DNA of 7,073 nt from Bdellovibrionota bacterium (GTDB taxonomy: Bacteria > Bdellovibrionota > Bacteriovoracia > Bacteriovoracales > Bacteriovoracaceae), in assembly GCA_030836365.1 (NCBI GenBank), contig JAURQB010000086.1, positions 1 through 7,073 of the forward strand, given 5' to 3'. A program made the translations under genes and the position numbers. Positions 1 to 5,601 of this stretch are shown in pieces (the first letter of the stretch is position 1; each line of letters starts with the position of its first letter). The notes beneath the pieces were generated by a model. It ran no database searches and was not told where the DNA came from. It was given only the letters and a program-made list of their open reading frames with translations.

Positions 1-390
1 AATGGCAACACCAGCAGTCCCAACGTCTCCAACATCCCGGTCATGGTCTGAGTCATACCCTCGGTGAGTCGCAAGATCAAAGGCAACGCTTACTCCTTGT
101 CCTCCACTTGAGAGTGTTCGCCGATAAAATGCATTTGATTCTTCAGCTGTGGAAAAACCAGCATATTGCCTAATTGTCCAAGGCCTGCCTGTGTACATGG
201 TGGCCCGAGGACCTCTAATAAATGGAGCAACTCCTGGAGTTGTATCTGCATGATGATTTTCAGAAAGATCTTTTTTGGAATAAATAGGTTTTATTTGAAG
301 CTCTGGAAGAGCCTGCCAGTTCTTTTCATTTGGAGAACATTTATATTCTTTTTCTGCTAATTGTTGCCACTTTTTTTGATCAAAGGTCAT
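1..390 (-). CDS. scpA: methylmalonyl-CoA mutase, N-terminal part (cut by window edge)
   Basis: Adenosylcobalamin-dependent enzyme that interconverts (R)-methylmalonyl-CoA and succinyl-CoA, a cytoplasmic step of propionate, odd-chain fatty acid and branched amino acid metabolism. The minus strand reads open from ATG at 390 to base 1, giving 130 residues with no stop. The start region (MTFDQKKWQQLAEKEY) resembles the N terminus of E. coli Sbm/ScpA. Residues about 59-81 hold the hallmark RGPRATMYTG-RPWTIRQYAGFST segment, which lines the CoA-binding entrance of the TIM barrel. Residues 101-114 (SVAFDLATHRGYDS) and 121-130 (GDVGTAGVAI) are also near-invariant in the family. An AGGAG ribosome site lies 7 bases upstream of the ATG. 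Full-length relatives have about 700 residues, so the rest of the barrel and the B12 domain lie outside the window. GC is about 50% in the conserved part, higher than in the other genes here. Family identity is very secure. Whether it works as a homodimer or with a small subunit cannot be seen. Confidence 0.95.
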   Translation of the reverse strand, partial: MTFDQKKWQQLAEKEYKCSPNEKNWQALPELQIKPIYSKKDLSENHHADTTPGVAPFIRGPRATMYTGRPWTIRQYAGFSTAEESNAFYRRTLSSGGQGVSVAFDLATHRGYDSDHDRDVGDVGTAGVAI

Positions 391-559
391 TTAGAAGCTC
401 CTATATTGTTTCCTAAGTAGTTGGATTCCATAGACTATCCCTAGGTTTATATCAGATGTAAGGTTAAAAGGGTAGAATAGGTTAGTTGGAAGTATAAATT
501 ATTGAAATCAAATAGCCGAATGGAATGTAAATTAAATAACGAAATGATGATAGGTAGTT
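391..559. promoter_or_regulatory. divergent intergenic region with promoters for the mutase and the unknown gene
   Basis: These 169 bp separate two genes transcribed away from each other, so both promoters should lie here. For the mutase, the minus strand has TGATATAAA (bases 454 to 446), an extended -10 type element that would leave a leader of about 50 bases; no matching -35 is visible. For the rightward gene, TTGAAA at 502-507 and TGTAAA at 526-531 are 18 bp apart, and TATAAA at 493-498 is another possible -10. These are weak matches in AT-rich DNA. No riboswitch fold, repeat array or small ORF stands out. Confidence 0.4.
398..402 (-). promoter_or_regulatory. Shine-Dalgarno site of the mutase gene
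   Basis: On the minus strand this reads AGGAG, 7 bases before the ATG at 390. It supports that ATG as the true start, as does the match of the encoded N terminus to known mutases. Confidence 0.7.
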
Positions 560-1078
560 ATGAGTAAGATCATTTGTGAAGTTAGTTTGAAAGGTTTCTT
601 TTTTAATGAGTTAATGTCTTTAAACCAGACGCTCGCAAGCCCTGTGTCTCAAGAATTAATTTATTATGGGTCAAATGTAATGAGTGACCTATCAAAATCA
701 GAAAAATTCTTTGAGCTTGATGAAGGAAAGGTTCGAAATAAATCACTTGGTGAGAAGTTACTCGCGAGTGAATCAATGTTAGAAAGTGCTAGAGTAAGAG
801 AGTTAAAAGATATTGGAGATACTTCATTAATTGTTTGTAGCGTTTTCAAAGATTCTTTTAATTCAAAAATTATTGATTGCACCTATTATGTCGATCTAGG
901 AAAAATCGCATACGGTAAATTAAATAATTTAATCCCATGCGCATTTGATATGGAAGATTTCTACTTATGTTTATCTGATCAAATAGATAAGCTCATCGAA
1001 ATAATGAAAGTTGTTGGACAAAATTTTTTATCAAATGGTGAAGAGAGGTTTATTTTAAATCTTAAAAATGCTTCCTAG
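560..1078 (+). CDS. conserved-looking hypothetical protein, 172 residues
   Basis: I do not recognise this protein. The ATG at 560 has a modest AGG at 552-554, 5 bases upstream. The product looks soluble: no signal peptide, no membrane segment and no lipobox. It has five cysteines (6, 93, 107, 127, 137) but no CxxC pair, so a metal or disulfide role is not evident. Residues about 58-85 are charged and probably helical. Residues about 88-118 alternate hydrophobic residues in a strand-like way (SLIVCSVF, IIDCTYYVDLG). Residues about 131-155 look like an amphipathic helix. The codon pattern is AT-rich like the neighbouring peptidase and unlike the mutase. It is divergent from the mutase gene and convergent with the M16 peptidase gene, whose stop codon overlaps its own. 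It appears to be a stand-alone transcription unit. The uninterrupted 172-codon frame and the positioning between flanking genes argue that it is real. Confidence 0.75.
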   Translation: MSKIICEVSLKGFFFNELMSLNQTLASPVSQELIYYGSNVMSDLSKSEKFFELDEGKVRNKSLGEKLLASESMLESARVRELKDIGDTSLIVCSVFKDSFNSKIIDCTYYVDLGKIAYGKLNNLIPCAFDMEDFYLCLSDQIDKLIEIMKVVGQNFLSNGEERFILNLKNAS

Positions 1079-3636
1079 CATGGATTACCGGCCAAAACAG
1101 TATGCGATGGTCTTGTGAAAACTTTTTTTAGTGATTTATTTAACTTTTCTAACGTCAATTCCTTGATAAGATCATTCTGTTCGTAATAAAAGTCAATTGA
1201 TTGCCCATGGAGAAAAGGAACACCATAGATACCGATAAAGTCCTCATTTGTTTGTAGGCTCATTTCAAATTGACCGATGATCATTTTTCTTGTTGCTTCA
1301 AATTCAGCTTTACTCATTCCGTTCTTTTTGATGTCAGAAATAATTCCTTTTATAGAATCTAGTGCATCGGCCACTTTTTCGTTTGATGCACCCATGTAAA
1401 TACCGAAGTATCCACCTTCCATTGCATTAAAAAAAATTGGTTGGACTGAATAACATAATCCTTTTTCATCTCGAACTTCCGTAAAAAGCTTACTCGATTG
1501 CCCGCCAAGAAATGTATGAAGAACTTTTATTGCCAGGGTTTCAGTGTCTTTCATTGCTTGAGTTTGGAAGCCATAAAAAATATGAGTTTGCTCTCGTTTG
1601 AATTTTAACTCATGTGTTGAGGTCTTCTTAATTGATATCTTTTTATTTTTGAGTTTCCTATTATCTTTTCTAGCATGAAGAGACTTGAAATTTTTCAAAA
1701 TTTGATTTTTTACTGAATCTGGTGAGTCAGGTCCACTATAACAAAAAACTATAGGTGAGTTTTTCAAGTTACTGTCATGAGTTTTCTTGAGAGCTTTAGT
1801 CGTAATTTTAGATATAGATTCAAGTGTACCTATTTGAGCTAATCCATAAGGGTGATCTTCAAAAATAGTTTTTGATATTTTTTTAAAACTCATTCTGGCA
1901 GGATCTTCTTTTTCCGCTTTAAGAATACGCTTTGTTACTGTCTTTTCTTGAGATAACTCATTTTGACTAAACTTAGAGTTTAAAAGACTATTCGCGTAGG
2001 TTGGAAAGACCTCTGTAAAGTCTGCTGATAAACCATTTAGAGTAGAACCATACGCATTTTTTCCACTAAAGGTGGAATAACTAACGGCTCTTTGTTCAAA
2101 ATAATTTCTTAACTCCAGCTTGCCCATCTCGCTTGTTGATGCATTTAGAAGAGAACTAATGAAGTGATAGGTGCCGTTGTTAACATTTGTCTCATCAGTT
2201 AATCCACCTTTAAGGTATGTGTGAAAACAAAAAGTTTTTACTTTGCTGTTTTGTTTGTGAATTAGGTGAATTCCTTCCTTGATACTATGATAGCTAAGAG
2301 AATTATCAAAAAGGGAGAATGGCTTATTCGGTTTCTTTTTATTTGAAGCAATTAGAAATGCTTTTTTTAAATCTTTCTGAAAACTTTGCAGGGCCGTTTG
2401 AATGGATTTATTTGTTTTCCCTTCAGGTAGTTGCAAGCTTATATTCCAATTCTTAGGAATGGTGTCGTGTAGGGATTCATTAAGCTCGTTTGTCGTCAGT
2501 TTTTGAAAGCGTTCGATGAATTTATCCTCTGAATTGATGTCACCATTTTGAGCAAAACCGTGTCCCTTAGAAAAAGCAAAAGCTTCAGTTGTTTCAAGAT
2601 CATAAATTTTTGAACTTAAGTATTGTTTTTTTAAACGCTCAACTTCCTGCTCACTCATTCCATTCTTTAATAAGGTTTTTATCTCATCAGAAATAACTTT
2701 GGTTATTTTACTTAAATTCTTTGGTTCAAATGAAACTTTTAAAAAATGAGCCCCGCCTTTTGTCATGAACATGGAGCTACAGTGAGCACTGTTTGCAATA
2801 TTTTTATTAATAACTAGGTTTGAGTAAAGACGACTGCTTTCTCCAAAACCTAAAACTCCCATAATGAAATCTTCAATTGCTGCGTTTTTTGAATCAAAGT
2901 CACTAGCTTGGGCCACTAATGTCATTGTCGCCATTGCTGTTGGTTTTTCATGTATTTCAATCTTTTGAGTAGGCTTAATTGAAAGATTTTTAAACTTTGA
3001 TGACTGGCCAGAAGGTATGGAATATTTCTGTAATAATTTTTTCGATTTTTCAACCTCATGATCAGGGCCAGCAATAATTAGAAGTGAGTTTTCTTTGTTA
3101 TAGTATTTTTTTCGAAACTCTATTAGTTGTTCCTTAGAAAAAGTGGCAATCGTTTTTCTGGTGCCTAGTATTTGGTGATTGTAGCCTTGTGAAAAAAATT
3201 TTTCTTGCAGGTTTGTAAAATTGTATTGATTTGGGCTGTCTACACTCCTCTTAAATTCCTCCAAAACCACTTCTCTTTCGGCAGGTATATCTTTTTGTTC
3301 GAACAAAGGGTTACAAACCATATCGGTCAAAATATCGACACTGTCAGTCGTTTTTGACCCTGGGCAATTGATGTAATAGCAAGTGAAATCAAAAGAGGTG
3401 AAAGCATTGATTTCACCACCAAAAGACTCAACATCTTTCGCGATCTGGTTACCTTTTCTTTTTTTCGTGCCTTTGAAAAACATATGTTCTAAAAAGTGGG
3501 CAATTCCTTGTTCTTTTTTGGACTCCAAAGCACTGCCTGCTCTGAACCAAAACTGGATAGATGAGGCTTGGGCGCTTGAGTCTTTGATGAGTAGGCACTT
3601 CAACCCAGATTTATTAGTAAAATCGACAATTTCCAT
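1075..3636 (-). CDS. M16 family zinc peptidase, fused two-repeat form (insulinase/MPP type)
   Basis: Predicted metallopeptidase of 853 residues when read from the ATG at 3636. It contains two tandem M16 units, each with an N and a C half. In the first unit the inverted zinc motif HFLEH is at 47-51 (zinc ligands H47 and H51, catalytic base E50). The third ligand is E127 in EREVVLEEF, 76 residues after H51, as in mitochondrial processing peptidase. In the second unit the equivalent motif is degenerate (HFISS, about 491-495). That unit instead keeps the Arg and Tyr of the substrate-anchoring loop (RDEKGLCY, R722 and Y729), which the first unit lacks. The two halves should therefore form one active clam-shell chamber, like an MPP beta/alpha pair in a single chain. 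I see no signal peptide; location is probably cytoplasmic, but this is unsure. The substrate is unknown; relatives degrade peptides of up to a few kDa. The frame is open upstream to an ATG at 3666, but the AAGGA site favours 3636. Confidence 0.93.
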   Translation of the reverse strand: MEIVDFTNKSGLKCLLIKDSSAQASSIQFWFRAGSALESKKEQGIAHFLEHMFFKGTKKRKGNQIAKDVESFGGEINAFTSFDFTCYYINCPGSKTTDSVDILTDMVCNPLFEQKDIPAEREVVLEEFKRSVDSPNQYNFTNLQEKFFSQGYNHQILGTRKTIATFSKEQLIEFRKKYYNKENSLLIIAGPDHEVEKSKKLLQKYSIPSGQSSKFKNLSIKPTQKIEIHEKPTAMATMTLVAQASDFDSKNAAIEDFIMGVLGFGESSRLYSNLVINKNIANSAHCSSMFMTKGGAHFLKVSFEPKNLSKITKVISDEIKTLLKNGMSEQEVERLKKQYLSSKIYDLETTEAFAFSKGHGFAQNGDINSEDKFIERFQKLTTNELNESLHDTIPKNWNISLQLPEGKTNKSIQTALQSFQKDLKKAFLIASNKKKPNKPFSLFDNSLSYHSIKEGIHLIHKQNSKVKTFCFHTYLKGGLTDETNVNNGTYHFISSLLNASTSEMGKLELRNYFEQRAVSYSTFSGKNAYGSTLNGLSADFTEVFPTYANSLLNSKFSQNELSQEKTVTKRILKAEKEDPARMSFKKISKTIFEDHPYGLAQIGTLESISKITTKALKKTHDSNLKNSPIVFCYSGPDSPDSVKNQILKNFKSLHARKDNRKLKNKKISIKKTSTHELKFKREQTHIFYGFQTQAMKDTETLAIKVLHTFLGGQSSKLFTEVRDEKGLCYSVQPIFFNAMEGGYFGIYMGASNEKVADALDSIKGIISDIKKNGMSKAEFEATRKMIIGQFEMSLQTNEDFIGIYGVPFLHGQSIDFYYEQNDLIKELTLEKLNKSLKKVFTRPSHTVLAGNPC

Positions 3637-3643
3637 GGAATTT

Positions 3644-3648
3644 TCCTT
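3644..3648 (-). promoter_or_regulatory. Shine-Dalgarno site that sets the M16 peptidase start at 3636
   Basis: The minus strand reads AAGGA, 7 bases before the ATG at 3636. The upstream in-frame ATG at 3666 has only AT-rich sequence before it. Starting at 3636 also gives the short lead (MEIVDF) usual for M16 proteins, so the ten extra residues of the longer frame are probably untranslated leader. Confidence 0.65.
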
Positions 3649-3711
3649 AAGATAGTACTGAATCATTATTTCATTGCTTTATTTGTAATACAAGTTGTAT
3701 GACGTGAGAAG
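3649..3711. promoter_or_regulatory. short divergent promoter region between the M16 peptidase and hemW, with overlapping palindromes
   Basis: Both flanking genes must start from this short stretch unless a promoter lies inside a neighbour. A near-perfect 13-bp palindrome, ATACAAGTTGTAT (3688-3700, six-base arms around a central G), overlaps TTGTAATACAA (3683-3693, five-base arms around one base). The result is an alternating TTGTA/TACAA/TTGTA pattern that looks like an operator. For the leftward gene, the minus strand offers TTGTAT then AATAAT 17 bp on, a weak sigma-70-like pair. No rightward promoter is convincing. The regulator is unknown. Confidence 0.4.
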
Positions 3712-4854
3712 TTGTTTCAGGAGAAAGAAATAAGCTCAGTTAATTCTCTATACATTCACTTTCCTTTTTGCCGGCATCTTTGTAACTACTGTGACTTTCA
3801 CAAAAAGGTAATTGGTGAAAAGTCTGATGTGGAAAACTTCCAAAAATATTTAGCAAACTCTTTAACGCTACATCAAGATCTCTTTGCACAAAACGGTGCG
3901 ATGTGGGCGCCTATTGATACATTATATATTGGTGGAGGGACTCCTAGTCTGTGGGGAGAAAAGGGTATAGCTTATCTTGTTAATTTACTAGATCGTTATG
4001 GTATTAACTTTAGTGACGATTATGAATTCACGATTGAACTAAATCCTGGAAGTTGGAGCAAAACCGACTTGATGGGAATAAAAGATTTAGGAGTTAACAG
4101 AGTTTCTGTCGGAGTACAAAGCCTGTCAGCGAAGACACTACAAGCCCTTGATCGAATACATAATGTTGATGACGTTTATAAAACACTTGATTGTCTCGCA
4201 GGTCTTGATTTTAATTTCAGTGTCGATTTCATGTTAGGTCTCCCAAAGGAGAAGTCAGGTGAAAGAAATATATCAAATGAAGTAAGTGAGATTCTTTCTT
4301 TTAATCCATCTCATATGAGTGCATATATCTTAACCGTGAATAAAAATTATATTCATTATAATTCCTTACCTGACGAAAACTTTGTTTCTGACGAGTATTT
4401 AACTTTGTCTCGGTTGATGACGGAGAATGGGTTTAACCATTATGAAGTGTCAAATTTCGCAAAACCGGGGTCGCAATCCCGACATAATTTAAAATATTGG
4501 CGCGGTGAGAGTGTTGCTGCTTTAGGCCCTTCTGCCTCTGGTTTTTTAAAAAGCGCTCAATACTCTGGGGTTCGTTACAAATGGAAAACGGTAGAGTCTC
4601 CAGATTTTGCTATTGAAGACGTTTCAAGAGATGAATACAAATTAGAGCGATTTTTTCTTAACCTTAGAATTTCTGATGGAATTAATCTTTTAGATTATGT
4701 TTCTGAGGAAAAAATTTATGAGGTTAAGTCTTTCGTTGATGAATTAAACTTACAAGGTCATTTAACCTCTCCTGTCCTTGAAAAGTTTTCTCTTTCTCCT
4801 TCTGGCTTTTTGTGTGCGGACAGCATTACAACAAGATTAATGTCTTACATCTAA
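3712..4854 (+). CDS. hemW: radical SAM heme chaperone HemW
   Basis: Radical SAM protein of the HemN/HemW family, thought to bind heme and insert it into respiratory enzymes. The 4Fe-4S motif CxxxCxxC is at residues 20-27 (CRHLCNYC) and is followed by DF. The extra cysteine found two residues on in true coproporphyrinogen dehydrogenase HemN is Phe here, which marks HemW. GGGTPS at 74-79 is the SAM-binding glycine motif. NRVSVGVQSL, the segment HYEVSNFAKPG and RHNLKYW are further family signatures. ERFFLNLRISDGI near residue 312 begins the C-terminal HemW domain. The length of 380 residues matches E. coli HemW (about 378). The start is unusual: TTG at 3712 is the only ordinary start codon in frame between the stop at 3700-3702 and the iron-sulfur motif, but its ribosome site is poor, whereas a good AGGAG sits before an in-frame ATA at 3730. 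The family assignment does not depend on this. The neighbours give no heme context. Confidence 0.94.
   Translation: MFQEKEISSVNSLYIHFPFCRHLCNYCDFHKKVIGEKSDVENFQKYLANSLTLHQDLFAQNGAMWAPIDTLYIGGGTPSLWGEKGIAYLVNLLDRYGINFSDDYEFTIELNPGSWSKTDLMGIKDLGVNRVSVGVQSLSAKTLQALDRIHNVDDVYKTLDCLAGLDFNFSVDFMLGLPKEKSGERNISNEVSEILSFNPSHMSAYILTVNKNYIHYNSLPDENFVSDEYLTLSRLMTENGFNHYEVSNFAKPGSQSRHNLKYWRGESVAALGPSASGFLKSAQYSGVRYKWKTVESPDFAIEDVSRDEYKLERFFLNLRISDGINLLDYVSEEKIYEVKSFVDELNLQGHLTSPVLEKFSLSPSGFLCADSITTRLMSYI
3719..3723 (+). promoter_or_regulatory. hemW: Shine-Dalgarno-like AGGAG lying inside the nominal hemW frame
   Basis: AGGAG lies 6 bases before an in-frame ATA codon at 3730-3732 and downstream of the TTG at 3712. 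Initiation at ATA would give a protein six residues shorter, with the iron-sulfur motif about 14 residues in, still normal for HemW. Upstream of the TTG only GTGA/GAG (3704-3708) is present, 3-4 bases away, which is closer than usual. Which codon is used cannot be decided from sequence alone. Confidence 0.45.
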
Positions 4855-4902
4855 ATGATTACAACAGCTTATGGGTCAGTTCTTTTATTTTAACTCAAAA
4901 GG

Positions 4903-4930
4903 TTGACATAAATTGGTTCACTACTATCTT
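4903..4930 (+). promoter_or_regulatory. candidate sigma-70-like promoter of grpE-dnaK
   Basis: A perfect TTGACA (4903-4908) is followed after 16 bp by TATCTT (4925-4930, 4 of 6 matches to TATAAT). Transcription would start near 4937, giving a leader of about 35 bases before grpE. The 117-bp gap between hemW and grpE shows no clear terminator hairpin, so read-through from hemW is also possible. I find no CIRCE inverted repeat and no clear sigma-32 type element here. Confidence 0.5.
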
Positions 4931-4971
4931 GTGCCCACGAAAAGAAATGATAAATTCGGAGTTGTTAATAG

Positions 4972-5577
4972 ATGAACGAAACAAACGAAACAGAGAAAGC
5001 TAAGGCAGAAACTGAAATTGAGGAAGCAACAGGTCTGGAAACGAAGGAAACGGAGACAGAAGCTGAAGTTGCTGATTTGAAAGCAGAGGAAGCCCAAGAA
5101 GATGAAGAGCTAAGTATTAAAAAATCTAAATGGGACGCCCTTGAAAAAGAGAGAGATGACTTTAGAGGTAAGTTTTTTTACATCGCTGCTGAAAAGGAAA
5201 ACTTACAAAAACGGTTTGAGCGAGAAAAAGAAAACTTAATTAAATACGGAAATGAAAAAGTGCTCTCCGGCTTATTAAGCGTAGTTGATAACTTGAGTTT
5301 AACTCTAAATGCAATTGCGAATGATAATGATGAAAAGGTAAAAAATATTTTTGTTGGTATTGAGATGGTTTCTCAACAATTTGCAGAAGTATTAAAAAAT
5401 AACGGCCTTGAAGAGATTAATTCAGTTGGCGAAAAATTTGACCCTAATTTCCATGAAGCTTTGATGCAAAAAGAAGAAGAAGGGAAAGAAGCAGGAATTA
5501 TTCTTGAGGAAGTTCAAAAAGGCTATCGACTAAATGGTCGAGTTGTTAGAGCAGCAAAAGTAATTATTTCAAAATAA
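4972..5577 (+). CDS. grpE: nucleotide exchange factor GrpE
   Basis: Co-chaperone that works as a dimer in the cytoplasm and drives ADP release from DnaK, resetting the Hsp70 folding cycle. The protein has 201 residues, close to the E. coli 197. Residues 1-47 are a very acidic low-complexity tail made mainly of Glu, Thr, Ala and Lys. Residues about 50-95 are heptad-like and fit the long paired helix (KSKWDALEKERDDFRGKFFY). Residues about 96-148 cover the four-helix bundle (VLSGLLSVVDNLSL). The C-terminal beta wing that contacts DnaK carries the family signature, with FDPNFHEALM at 156-165 and GYRLNGRVVRAAKVIIS at 184-200. The ATG at 4972 has GGAG 10 bases upstream. It lies 24 bp before dnaK on the same strand, the usual operon partner. 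No hrcA precedes it; hemW is upstream instead. Confidence 0.97.
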   Translation: MNETNETEKAKAETEIEEATGLETKETETEAEVADLKAEEAQEDEELSIKKSKWDALEKERDDFRGKFFYIAAEKENLQKRFEREKENLIKYGNEKVLSGLLSVVDNLSLTLNAIANDNDEKVKNIFVGIEMVSQQFAEVLKNNGLEEINSVGEKFDPNFHEALMQKEEEGKEAGIILEEVQKGYRLNGRVVRAAKVIISK

Positions 5578-5589
5578 AATTTAGTTAAT

Positions 5590-5595
5590 AAGGAG
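5590..5595 (+). promoter_or_regulatory. dnaK: strong Shine-Dalgarno site of dnaK
   Basis: AAGGAG lies 6 bases before the ATG at 5602. It is the strongest ribosome site in the window, consistent with high DnaK output from a message shared with grpE. Confidence 0.8.
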
Positions 5596-5601
5596 AAGAA
5601 A

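Noticed and set aside
166..360. Plus-strand 64-codon frame
   Set aside because: It lies antisense to the strongly conserved mutase N terminus and its product has no protein-like signature.
440..445. CCTAGG palindrome in the first divergent spacer
   Set aside because: A single six-base palindrome with no extension or repeat; too short to call an operator.
760..769. ACTCGCGAGT ten-base palindrome
   Set aside because: It lies inside a coding frame, is isolated and has no partner sites, so chance is the simplest explanation.
664..882. Minus-strand 72-codon frame inside the unknown gene
   Set aside because: Shadow of the plus-strand gene, which has the better start and full length.
3383..3655. 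Plus-strand 90-codon frame
   Set aside because: Antisense to the zinc-motif region of the M16 peptidase, which is clearly the coding strand.
4466..4481. CGGG...CCCG hairpin in hemW
   Set aside because: Four-base stem with an eight-base loop inside a conserved coding segment and no T-run after it; not a terminator.
4878..4896. AGTT...AACT inverted repeat with a T-rich centre after hemW
   Set aside because: The stem is only about four weak pairs and the T-rich part is in the loop, so it does not qualify as an intrinsic terminator.
4812..5003. Plus-strand 63-codon frame bridging hemW and grpE
   Set aside because: It overlaps the hemW end and the grpE start out of frame, runs through the likely promoter and shows no family features.
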